11,305 nucleotides of DNA from an uncultured Desulfuromonadales bacterium (GTDB lineage: Bacteria > Desulfobacterota > Desulfuromonadia > Desulfuromonadales > Geopsychrobacteraceae): NCBI GenBank assembly GCA_947259685.1, contig CAMYNC010000152.1, positions 1-11,305 on the forward strand, written 5' to 3'. Shown piece after piece: positions 1 through 5,622 of the stretch. A program made the translations under genes and the position numbers. Positions within the stretch are counted from its first letter, which is position 1. Each line of letters opens with the position of its first letter. The notes under the pieces were generated by a model. It was not told where the DNA came from, did no database searches, and saw only the letters and a program-made list of their open reading frames with translations.

Positions 1-90
1 GTCCGCAGAGGACTCTCACCTCCAAGTCACCAACCAACCACCACAGTTGATCGGACGGTGCTTTCGCACCACGCGCCCTGCCGGGCGCAC
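1..90 (-). mobile_element. 5' end of a group II intron (probably class C), cut by the window edge
   Basis: Read on the minus strand from position 90, the sequence begins GTGCGCCCGGCAGGGCGC. This fits the group II intron 5' consensus GUGYG and closely resembles the start of the Oceanobacillus iheyensis class C intron as I remember it. Next come a hairpin GGTGC-GAAA-GCACC (70 to 57) and, nearer the edge, a GAGGTGAGAGTCCTC hairpin typical of early domain I. The intron starts one base after the T8 tract of the terminator at 92-124 and in the same orientation, the insertion habit known for class C introns. The ribozyme body, reverse transcriptase and domains V and VI would lie beyond the left edge, so completeness and activity cannot be judged. 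No coding sequence is disrupted. Confidence 0.8.
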
Positions 91-91
91 G

Positions 92-124
92 AAAAAAAAG
101 GGGAGCCCTGAATCAGGACTCCCC
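92..124 (-). terminator. Rho-independent terminator of the aldehyde ferredoxin oxidoreductase gene
   Basis: On the minus strand an 11-bp stem (GGGGAG, a U-G wobble, then CCTG, paired across an ATT loop with CAGG, G and CTCCCC) is followed by eight T residues (99 to 92). It starts 18 nt after the stop codon at 142-144. The wobble pair forms only in the minus-strand RNA, and the T-tract is on that side, so the terminator acts on the minus-strand gene. Confidence 0.92.
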
Positions 125-141
125 CCTCCAGCTAATTGCGA

Positions 142-1884
142 TCAATCCCAGTTGTAGAGTTGATCCAATTCCTCATCGGTTACGCCGAAGGTGAGGTTGT
201 GCGGTGGCAACTCTTCGGTCTGGAAGAAACGCGGCAGACGATCGTCTTCGGCACTAAAGCCGGCAGCCGTATTGAACTCACGCTCCAGTTTCAAAACCTT
301 TTGTCCCAGCGCAACGACATCGTCGCCGGTCATCTCGATGCCGTAGAATCCACCCAGCAAATCGAGCAATGACTGGAAGGTTTCCGGTTGGTCCAGAATC
401 GGGAAAGCGATGAACAAACAGAGCCCGGTCGAATCGATGGCGGTGGTCGCAATCTGCAGGTTACGTGACAGTTCAACCTGACCTTCCGGTTTCAACGGAT
501 CCACATCTCCACCGACCTTCAGAATATTGGTTGCAACAGCATAACCGGCGGTGTGATCGGCTCCTTGGGTACTGGTCGCATAGGTCACGCCAATCCCCTG
601 GACAGTACGTGGATCATAGGCTGGCAGCGCCTGGTTCTTGACCACTGGTACACGTGTAACGCCGAAGGCCTTGCCGACCATCCCTGCTCCGCCGCCGAGG
701 ATACGTCCCAACGGAGTGCCCTTGGCAACTTCATCTCGCAGCAGGCTGATTGCCCCTTTGTCGTCACCAAACTCAATCACGCCAGCGTCCATGGCAACGC
801 CGATAGCGACACCCATTTCAATCGTATCAACGCCGACGTTATCATCCCAATAATCAAGCGTCGCAATGGTATCCAGGTCGCTGATGCCGCAGTGGCCACC
901 ATGAGACCAGACGGTTTCATATTCGGGCTGCTTGGTCAGGTACTTACCATCCTTATCGTTGTAGATACCGGAACATTGAATGACACAACCACGATGGCAA
1001 CCGTGAGTTGCTTTTCCGCCACGGGCGATTTCCAGTTCAGCCTGAGACTCACCACTGATCTTGGTTGCGTCTTCAAATTGACCGGTCTTGAAGTTACGGG
1101 TCGGGTAGCCGCCCGCTTCATTCAGCACGTTGGTCAGCACGTTAGTACCGTATGCCGGCAGACCTTCACCAGAGACCGGGTGCTTGCGTATCCCTTCAAC
1201 AAAGGCGCGGTTGGCAACCTTGAACCGGTCAGCATCCTGCGGCGGGCGATTACTACATCCGGCATCATCAAGGATGATAACCTTGATCTTTTTGGAACCC
1301 ATAACCGCACCAACACCACCGCGTCCACAGTGGCGGGTTGGCCGCAGTTCAGGATCGGTACAGGCAATGGACGCCGAAGCCATTAAGTATTCACCGGCAG
1401 TGCCGATGGACATAAAGGCAACCTTATCGCCGTATTCTTTACGTAACTTATCGATCAGCGGATAATTATCGAGCAGCTTGTTGCTGTTATCGACGCTGAT
1501 TTCAACCCGGTCCTTATTGATGTGAATTTTATAGAGGTCATCCCCTTCTGGTAGTCCCTCGATAATAATCGCAGCATATCCAAGGCGAGCGAGCACCTGG
1601 GCCGCCTGACCACCAGCATTAGATTCCTTGATTCCACCTGTCAACGGGCTTTTGCAGCCAACCGAAATGCGGCCGGATATGGCAGCGGCAGTCCCACTGA
1701 GCATCCCTGGAGCAATAACCAGTTTGTTCTCAGCACTGAGCGGATGACAATCGGGTGGGACCTCTTTACCCACGATCGTCGAAGTGGTTGCCCGGCCTCC
1801 CAGCGCAGCAAATTCACCTGCTTTTTCGGTACTTTGCTGAGGCCCACCAGCAGCACCCATATTGATTCTTAGAATTTTGTCCAT
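142..1884 (-). CDS. Aldehyde ferredoxin oxidoreductase family protein (tungsten/molybdenum bis-pterin enzyme)
   Basis: A 580-aa cytoplasmic enzyme of the AOR family, whose characterised members oxidise aldehydes to acids (or run in reverse) with ferredoxin, using a tungsten or molybdenum bis-pyranopterin cofactor and a 4Fe-4S cluster. The N-terminal beta domain contains a GRISVGCKSPLTGG segment (residues 71-84). A pterin-binding stretch RHCGRGGVGAVMGSKK covers 184-199. Probable cluster ligands are C296, C300, C304 and the distant C489 in DSTGLC. A second cofactor loop with GADHTAGY is at 441-448. The first cysteines are spaced C-x3-C-x3-C, not the C-x2-C-x3-C of Pyrococcus AOR; I associate this with YdhV-like members, so the substrate is unknown. 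The start at 1884 is set by GGGAGA (1896-1891) six nt upstream. A longer in-frame reading to 2031 would translate the structured leader and is rejected. It is transcribed alone and ends at the terminator at 92-124. Confidence 0.94.
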   Translation of the reverse strand: MDKILRINMGAAGGPQQSTEKAGEFAALGGRATTSTIVGKEVPPDCHPLSAENKLVIAPGMLSGTAAAISGRISVGCKSPLTGGIKESNAGGQAAQVLARLGYAAIIIEGLPEGDDLYKIHINKDRVEISVDNSNKLLDNYPLIDKLRKEYGDKVAFMSIGTAGEYLMASASIACTDPELRPTRHCGRGGVGAVMGSKKIKVIILDDAGCSNRPPQDADRFKVANRAFVEGIRKHPVSGEGLPAYGTNVLTNVLNEAGGYPTRNFKTGQFEDATKISGESQAELEIARGGKATHGCHRGCVIQCSGIYNDKDGKYLTKQPEYETVWSHGGHCGISDLDTIATLDYWDDNVGVDTIEMGVAIGVAMDAGVIEFGDDKGAISLLRDEVAKGTPLGRILGGGAGMVGKAFGVTRVPVVKNQALPAYDPRTVQGIGVTYATSTQGADHTAGYAVATNILKVGGDVDPLKPEGQVELSRNLQIATTAIDSTGLCLFIAFPILDQPETFQSLLDLLGGFYGIEMTGDDVVALGQKVLKLEREFNTAAGFSAEDDRLPRFFQTEELPPHNLTFGVTDEELDQLYNWD

Positions 1885-1924
1885 TCGCGTTCTCCCTTTG
1901 GTTGTAAAAGAGGTTGCATAAAAA

Positions 1925-2017
1925 ACTCCTTTCCACCTGGGAGGCAGGACCGTTTCCAATCCTACCCATAGGCCCATCGCCTTGAGAAAAATCCTTTTAG
2001 GCAGCCGGACTCGGAGT
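1925..2017 (-). promoter_or_regulatory. Candidate Moco/Tuco riboswitch in the AOR leader
   Basis: The minus-strand leader folds compactly. P1 pairs ACTCC (2017-2013) with GGAGT (1929-1925). A 6-bp hairpin at 1962-1947 is capped by a GAAA tetraloop. CCTAA (2001-1997) and TATGG (1970-1966) face each other as a near-canonical 11-nt GAAA receptor. The conserved-looking block CCTGCCTCCC follows the tetraloop hairpin. A GNRA loop with a matching receptor is a published hallmark of the Moco RNA motif, which controls genes making or using molybdenum cofactor (Tuco variants for tungsten). The downstream gene is such an enzyme. The start-site SD (GGGAGA) could pair with CTCTTT about 20 nt upstream, giving a possible translational switch; P1 is also followed by T6. 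The match to the family consensus is from memory and needs a covariance-model search. Confidence 0.75.
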
Positions 2018-2068
2018 CGTACCTTGGTCATGTTTAACGATCGATTTTGACCGACCAGAGAAAGCTAT

Positions 2069-2084
2069 TGCAATGCAGATGCCA
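2069..2084 (-). promoter_or_regulatory. Sigma-54 (RpoN) -24/-12 promoter for the AOR gene
   Basis: The minus strand reads TGGCATCTGCATTGCA from 2084 to 2069. It matches the consensus TGGCAC-N5-TTGCA with only one difference and the required 10 nt between GG and GC. Transcription would start near 2058, about 40 nt before the riboswitch fold, so promoter, aptamer, SD and gene are in the right order. Sigma-54 control implies an enhancer-binding activator; no convincing binding site was identified in the AT-rich stretch upstream. Confidence 0.65.
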
Positions 2085-2334
2085 TCAAATATAACACTGG
2101 TTGATAAATATAAATATGAACATTACAGGTATTTACAACACAGCTATTAAATAAATCATCCTTAGGTTCATTGCAAAGGAGAGGAATTGTGGAGAATCTC
2201 TCCAGTCGAAAGCAACTTGCCATAGCCTCATCTCGACTCAAGAGTGTAGCATTTCTAAACACTGGGGATTTTTTCTACACCAAATCGGCCGGTGGATTTG
2301 CTGGTGAGGAGAAATATATCCGATTGATTTCCGC
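2085..2334. other. Divergent intergenic region between the AOR and larA genes
   Basis: No gene is supported here; the only open frames lack a credible start and SD. The left half (2085-2160) is AT-rich, as expected upstream of a sigma-54 promoter. An inverted repeat GGAGAG (2178-2183) and CTCTCC (2198-2203) could be an operator or a weak hairpin in the larA leader. Confidence 0.5.
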
Positions 2335-2340
2335 TATACT
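2335..2340 (+). promoter_or_regulatory. Possible -10 element (TATACT) for larA
   Basis: TATACT lies 45 nt upstream of the larA start and matches the -10 consensus in five of six bases. The -35 position (AAATAT at 2312-2317) is poor, so this would be a weak or activator-dependent promoter. No sigma-54 element was found on this strand. Confidence 0.3.
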
Positions 2341-2384
2341 AAAAAAAGGAAAACATTAAACAGCATACAGTCGGGGAGGCGTTA

Positions 2385-3659
2385 ATGCAGATTCAACTCA
2401 AATATGGTGAAACAGGCCTGGATCTGGATTTTCCTGAAACACCCAATTTCGTTGGGGTTCTCTATCCGAAAGAGGCAGAGGTCATAGCCTCGCCTGCGAC
2501 GGCGGTTGAGCAGTCACTCAGGCAACCGATTGCCAGCAAGCCGCTGCCTGAGCTTGCCAAAGGCAAATCGGATGCAGTCATTGTCATCAGCGATATCACC
2601 CGACCTGTGCCCAATACTCTGCTCCTGCCGCTTATCATTCAGCAACTGGAAACAGCCGGAATCCCCGCTGAGAAAATCACCATTTTAATTGCCACCGGGA
2701 TTCATCGTCCCAACGAAGGAGCGGAACTTGAGCGACTGGTCGGCAAACAGATCGCCTCTGCCTACCGGATCATCAACCACTTTTCTAAAAATCAAGATGA
2801 GATGCAGCTAGTCGGGCATATTGGCGACGGCGTGCCGGCCCTGGTCAACAAGCATTACCTGGCAGCCGATCTGAAAATACTCACCGGTTTTATTGAGCCA
2901 CACATGTGGGCGGGCTTTTCCGGTGGAAGAAAATCGATTCTGCCAGGCATCTCTTCGGTCAAAACTCTCGAGTTTATGCATGGACCGGAAATGGTTGCCC
3001 ACCCGCAGACCCGCTACGGCGTTTTGGAAGGAAACCCTTTTCACGAAGCCGGGCTGGCGATTATGGAGCAAGCTGGAGCCGATTTTATCGTCAACGTGAC
3101 TTTGGATACCGAGAAACGCATGACTGGTGTGTTTTCCGGCGATCCAGTGCAGGCCCATCTGGCCGGGGTGGAATTTCTCTCCCGGCATTGTGTTAAAACT
3201 CTGGATGAGCCGCTCGACTTCGTTGTCACCACCAACGCCGGGGCACCGCTGGACTGCAACCTCTACCAGACCGCCAAGGGGATATCGGGAGTGGCCGGCG
3301 CCACCCGCGAAGGAGGCGTGATTCTCATCGCTACCGAATGTATGGAAGGGTTTGGCAGCGATGAATACCGGGCGGTGTTTGAGCACGCCACAACGCCGGA
3401 GGCATTTATTGAGAAGCTGATGAAGAAAGAGTTTTTTATCCCCGATCAATGGTGCGCTCAAGAAACCTATCAGGTGATGCTGAAAAATGAAATCTGGGTC
3501 CACACCAGCGGAATCGATGCCGCCACCCTGAAACGGTTTCATTTCCAGCCAGTAGCCCAGATCAATCAGGCGGTGGCGGAGCTGCTTGAACGTTTTGGGC
3601 AGGATGCCCGCTGGGCGATCGTTCCTGATGGCCCCTTGCTGATTCTACAGGTGCTCTGA
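2385..3659 (+). CDS. larA: Nickel-pincer-dependent lactate racemase family protein (LarA/DUF2088)
   Basis: A 424-aa cytoplasmic protein of the LarA family, which racemises or epimerises 2-hydroxy acids by hydride transfer through a nickel-pincer nucleotide bound to a lysine. Residues corresponding to the Lactobacillus enzyme's active site are all visible: D70 and R73 in SDITRP, H107 in GIHRP, H132, H173 in IEPH, the cofactor lysine K183 in SGGRKSILPG, and H199 in FMHG. The length equals that of the characterised enzyme. The start is fixed by GGGGAGG (2373-2379) five nt upstream. The pincer-making genes larB, larC and larE are not in the window. The family includes racemases for other hydroxy acids, so lactate is only the default substrate. 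Together with the divergent AOR gene it suggests organic-acid metabolism, but no shared pathway is proven. Confidence 0.9.
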   Translation: MQIQLKYGETGLDLDFPETPNFVGVLYPKEAEVIASPATAVEQSLRQPIASKPLPELAKGKSDAVIVISDITRPVPNTLLLPLIIQQLETAGIPAEKITILIATGIHRPNEGAELERLVGKQIASAYRIINHFSKNQDEMQLVGHIGDGVPALVNKHYLAADLKILTGFIEPHMWAGFSGGRKSILPGISSVKTLEFMHGPEMVAHPQTRYGVLEGNPFHEAGLAIMEQAGADFIVNVTLDTEKRMTGVFSGDPVQAHLAGVEFLSRHCVKTLDEPLDFVVTTNAGAPLDCNLYQTAKGISGVAGATREGGVILIATECMEGFGSDEYRAVFEHATTPEAFIEKLMKKEFFIPDQWCAQETYQVMLKNEIWVHTSGIDAATLKRFHFQPVAQINQAVAELLERFGQDARWAIVPDGPLLILQVL

Positions 3660-3682
3660 ACACTATTGGACTACAGCCGATG

Positions 3683-3723
3683 CAACAAGGCCGCTCCTGA
3701 AAAATTCAAGAACGGCCTTGTTG
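3683..3723. terminator. Hairpin terminator shared by larA and the convergent DUF2853 gene
   Basis: CAACAAGGCCG (3683-3693) pairs perfectly with CGGCCTTGTTG (3713-3723), and the loop can extend the stem further. It sits 23 nt after the larA stop and 27 nt after the stop of the opposing gene. Neither side has a strong T-tract, so it may act as a bidirectional terminator or mainly as a 3'-end protecting hairpin. Confidence 0.6.
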
Positions 3724-3750
3724 TCTACAAACTAGAACGAATAATACGCC

Positions 3751-4068
3751 TTATTCGAACATTGACAATTTGCCATATTTTTCAGCAAGCAGATAATAAA
3801 AAGAGACCCGGGATTTGTTCCGATTGCTGGTGCCCATTTTTTCACAAACCTCGCTGAGGGCTTGATCAAGCTCAGCATCGTCTGCGGTTAAAGCCAGTTT
3901 TTTCTTTAAAAATTTTTCCCGAACAGTTTCAAGTTCTGACTTCTGAGAACACGAAACGGTTGCCGCATCTCTACTCCTCAGAGCGATACCGCAATGCTTT
4001 ACGATCCCGGCAACAGCTGTTTCATTGACATTGGAAGCATACTTTTTGACATCTTCCACATAATCCAT
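3751..4068 (-). CDS. DUF2853 family protein, function unknown
   Basis: A 105-aa soluble protein with no signal peptide or membrane segment. It matches my memory of the DUF2853 family (PF11015) along its whole length: an N-terminal YVEDVKKY segment, VSCSQKSELETVREKFL (residues 38-54), a LDQALSEVCEKMG stretch, and the terminal SNRNKSRVSFYYLLAEKYGK block (residues 81-100). Length is usual for the family, and predicted structure is mostly helical. No biochemical role is known. The start is fixed by AGGAGG (4080-4075) six nt upstream. It is monocistronic, convergent with larA and divergent from the channel gene. Confidence 0.88.
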   Translation of the reverse strand: MDYVEDVKKYASNVNETAVAGIVKHCGIALRSRDAATVSCSQKSELETVREKFLKKKLALTADDAELDQALSEVCEKMGTSNRNKSRVSFYYLLAEKYGKLSMFE

Positions 4069-4127
4069 AGCTTTCCTCCTGACATCGAATGAGTGAAATA
4101 AACCTTCCGAGCGAAAATCTGCATGTC

Positions 4128-4158
4128 ATTATACATGAAATAATTGAACTTTTTGCAA
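4128..4158 (-). promoter_or_regulatory. Probable sigma-70 promoter of the DUF2853 gene
   Basis: On the minus strand a perfect TATAAT (4133-4128) is preceded by TTGCAA (4158-4153) with a 19-bp spacer, longer than optimal. Transcription would start near 4120, giving a leader of about 50 nt. Confidence 0.55.
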
Positions 4159-4171
4159 AGAACAAGATAAA
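4144..4171 (+). promoter_or_regulatory. Weak candidate promoter of the channel gene
   Basis: TTGAAC (4144-4149) and GATAAA (4166-4171) are 16 bp apart, each matching four of six consensus bases. It overlaps the divergent promoter of the DUF2853 gene, so the two could interfere. Confidence 0.3.
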
Positions 4172-4218
4172 CTTTTTTCACTCGAAAATTCTATTTGCTG
4201 CAGACCCTAGAGGATGAA

Positions 4219-5289
4219 ATGAAAAACAGATATTTTCTCAGCCTGCTGGTTCTTATGATCGGCATGTTGCCAGCATCGGTATTCGGCAATGATAATTTAG
4301 TTGTCGGAACCATTGAAAGACCTCCTTTTATGTTTTATACCGACGGACAGCCATCAGGTTTTTCGGTTGAATTGTGGGAGCAGATCGCCCGAGAGATCCC
4401 CGTAACCTATCGTTGGCAGCCCCATCAACGATTTTCAGACATGGTTGATGAAACCGTTGCCGGCAGAAACAACCTGGCGATTGCCAATATCTCGATCACA
4501 GCAGAGCGTGAAAAAATTGCCGATTTTTCACAGCCGATTTTTCAATCAGGAATGGCAATTGCCGTTAAAAGTGGCGGACGCAGGTCTTTTATAAGTCTAT
4601 TTTGGGATTCGGGTATTTTATTATTTATTGCCGGCGCTTTTGTTGTCCTGCTGATCATCGCCCATATTCTTTGGTTCTTCGAAAGAAATGTGGTCGATGC
4701 GCGCCATGACTATTTTCGGGATAGCTACTTAGGCGGCGTTTGGGATGCTTTCTGGTGGGCGTTCGTCATCATGACGATGGGCGGCTTCGAGAATGAAGTG
4801 CCGCATAAAAAATTCAGTCGTTTTCTTGCGATGATCTGGATTCTGATCAGCCTGTTTTTTATCTCTACCCTGACAGCTAAAATCACCACAGCTTTGACCG
4901 TTGCTGAATTACAGACCGGGATAGAAAGTTACCGAGACCTTTCAGGGAAACGGGTTGGTGTGACCATTGGCTCGTCTCACCAGAAATTCTTATCCAGCCA
5001 TGGGATAAGTCCGCGTGGCTATGAGTCTCTGGAGCAGCTCTATGAAGATCTGAACAAGGGTAAGCTTGATGCCATAGTCGCGGACTTTCCAATTCTTTCT
5101 TATTATGCCAATCATGACGGAGCAGGTTGGTTAAAGATAGCCGGAGAGCCATTCAACCTAGAATCCTTTGGGATACTATTGCCCGAGGACTCATCCCTGG
5201 TAGAAGAAATTGATGTGGCGTTGCTTAAAATCCGGGAAAACGGATCCTACGAAAAGCTATTGAACAGATATTTTGGGGACCTGCAATGA
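4219..5289 (+). CDS. Prokaryotic ionotropic glutamate receptor-like ligand-gated channel
   Basis: A 356-aa inner-membrane protein with the GluR0-type layout. A signal peptide (residues 1-23) is followed by the first half of a family 3 solute-binding domain (about 26-118), with the ligand arginine R97 in ITAEREKIADFS. Then come TM1 (132-154), a pore loop (172-190), TM2 (199-221) and the second half of the binding domain (about 233-354). TM2 carries ISTLTAKITTALT, which resembles the eukaryotic iGluR gate motif SYTANLAAF. It probably opens a cation pore on binding a periplasmic amino acid. The filter region reads TMGGFENEVP (186-195) where GluR0 has TVGYGD, so K+ selectivity should not be assumed. 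The start is ATG 4219, four nt after AGAGGA (4209-4214); an in-frame TTG at 4195 is less likely. No operon partner is seen. Confidence 0.86.
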   Translation: MKNRYFLSLLVLMIGMLPASVFGNDNLVVGTIERPPFMFYTDGQPSGFSVELWEQIAREIPVTYRWQPHQRFSDMVDETVAGRNNLAIANISITAEREKIADFSQPIFQSGMAIAVKSGGRRSFISLFWDSGILLFIAGAFVVLLIIAHILWFFERNVVDARHDYFRDSYLGGVWDAFWWAFVIMTMGGFENEVPHKKFSRFLAMIWILISLFFISTLTAKITTALTVAELQTGIESYRDLSGKRVGVTIGSSHQKFLSSHGISPRGYESLEQLYEDLNKGKLDAIVADFPILSYYANHDGAGWLKIAGEPFNLESFGILLPEDSSLVEEIDVALLKIRENGSYEKLLNRYFGDLQ

Positions 5290-5479
5290 GTTTGTCAGTA
5301 AGGCAAAGACAAGTTGCCCTTAGCCAGCATCATCTCAACAATGTGCACCATGATCAAAGAAGATTGAAAAGCCACAGATCATAAGCAGCCTGAACGGCAC
5401 GCGCTCGTCCACCACCGACTCCTTTCAACTCCCTGAGGTTTGCTCGTAACCCCAGACGCAAAGACACCCAATCACTTCC

Positions 5480-5494
5480 TGACCATTTTGGTCA
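5480..5494. promoter_or_regulatory. Perfect palindrome TGACCA-N3-TGGTCA, candidate operator
   Basis: A 6-bp perfect inverted repeat with a three-base centre lies 46 nt upstream of the putative -10 box. Symmetry and size suit a dimeric repressor or activator of the peroxidase operon. It could instead be a weak terminator of the channel gene, since AATTTAATTT follows it on the plus strand. Confidence 0.4.
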
Positions 5495-5540
5495 AATTTA
5501 ATTTACTTCTCCAAGAGAATTTTTAGATTTTTGATAACAT

Positions 5541-5546
5541 TATAAT
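5541..5546 (+). promoter_or_regulatory. Putative -10 element (TATAAT) of the peroxidase operon
   Basis: A perfect TATAAT within an AT-rich tract, with no good -35 at the proper spacing. A TTGATA lies only four bases upstream, too close to serve. Transcription would start near 5552, with a leader of about 70 nt. Confidence 0.4.
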
Positions 5547-5622
5547 GAAATTTCGAGCCACCGAGCTACGCTTCTAAAAGAGTTTCACGCACCAGCAGGT
5601 GATTTCTATTGAGGAGTGACCT

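Larger units (their letters stand above)
5290..5622. other. Intergenic region upstream of the peroxidase operon
   Basis: This 333-nt gap has no supported gene. It contains a perfect palindrome at 5480-5494, a TATAAT at 5541-5546, and a GC-richer segment (about 5354-5491) whose minus strand is open for 45 codons without a start or SD. No clear terminator follows the channel gene. Confidence 0.6.

Noticed and set aside
71..90. GC-rich hairpin next to an A8 run read as a second terminator
   Set aside because: On either strand no T-tract follows the stem; it is better explained as the 5' hairpin of the group II intron.
553..1386. 277-aa plus-strand frame opposite the AOR gene
   Set aside because: Antisense shadow of a strongly supported gene; no SD and no family resemblance.
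1885..2031. N-terminal extension of the AOR protein starting at 2031
   Set aside because: It translates the folded leader RNA, lacks an SD, and the internal start at 1884 has a good SD and a family-like N-terminus.
2171..2359. 62-aa frame upstream of larA
   Set aside because: Starts at TTG without an SD at proper spacing and overlaps the larA promoter region.
2808..3542. 244-aa minus-strand frame opposite larA
   Set aside because: Antisense shadow; larA residues are fully conserved on the other strand.
5286..5384. 33-codon frame overlapping the channel gene stop by ATGA
   Set aside because: No SD, basic low-complexity peptide, no recognisable relatives; too short to support.
5354..5491. 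45-codon open stretch on the minus strand with protein-like composition, possibly a decayed gene
   Set aside because: No start codon with SD, mixed codon use and no recognised family; could be chance.
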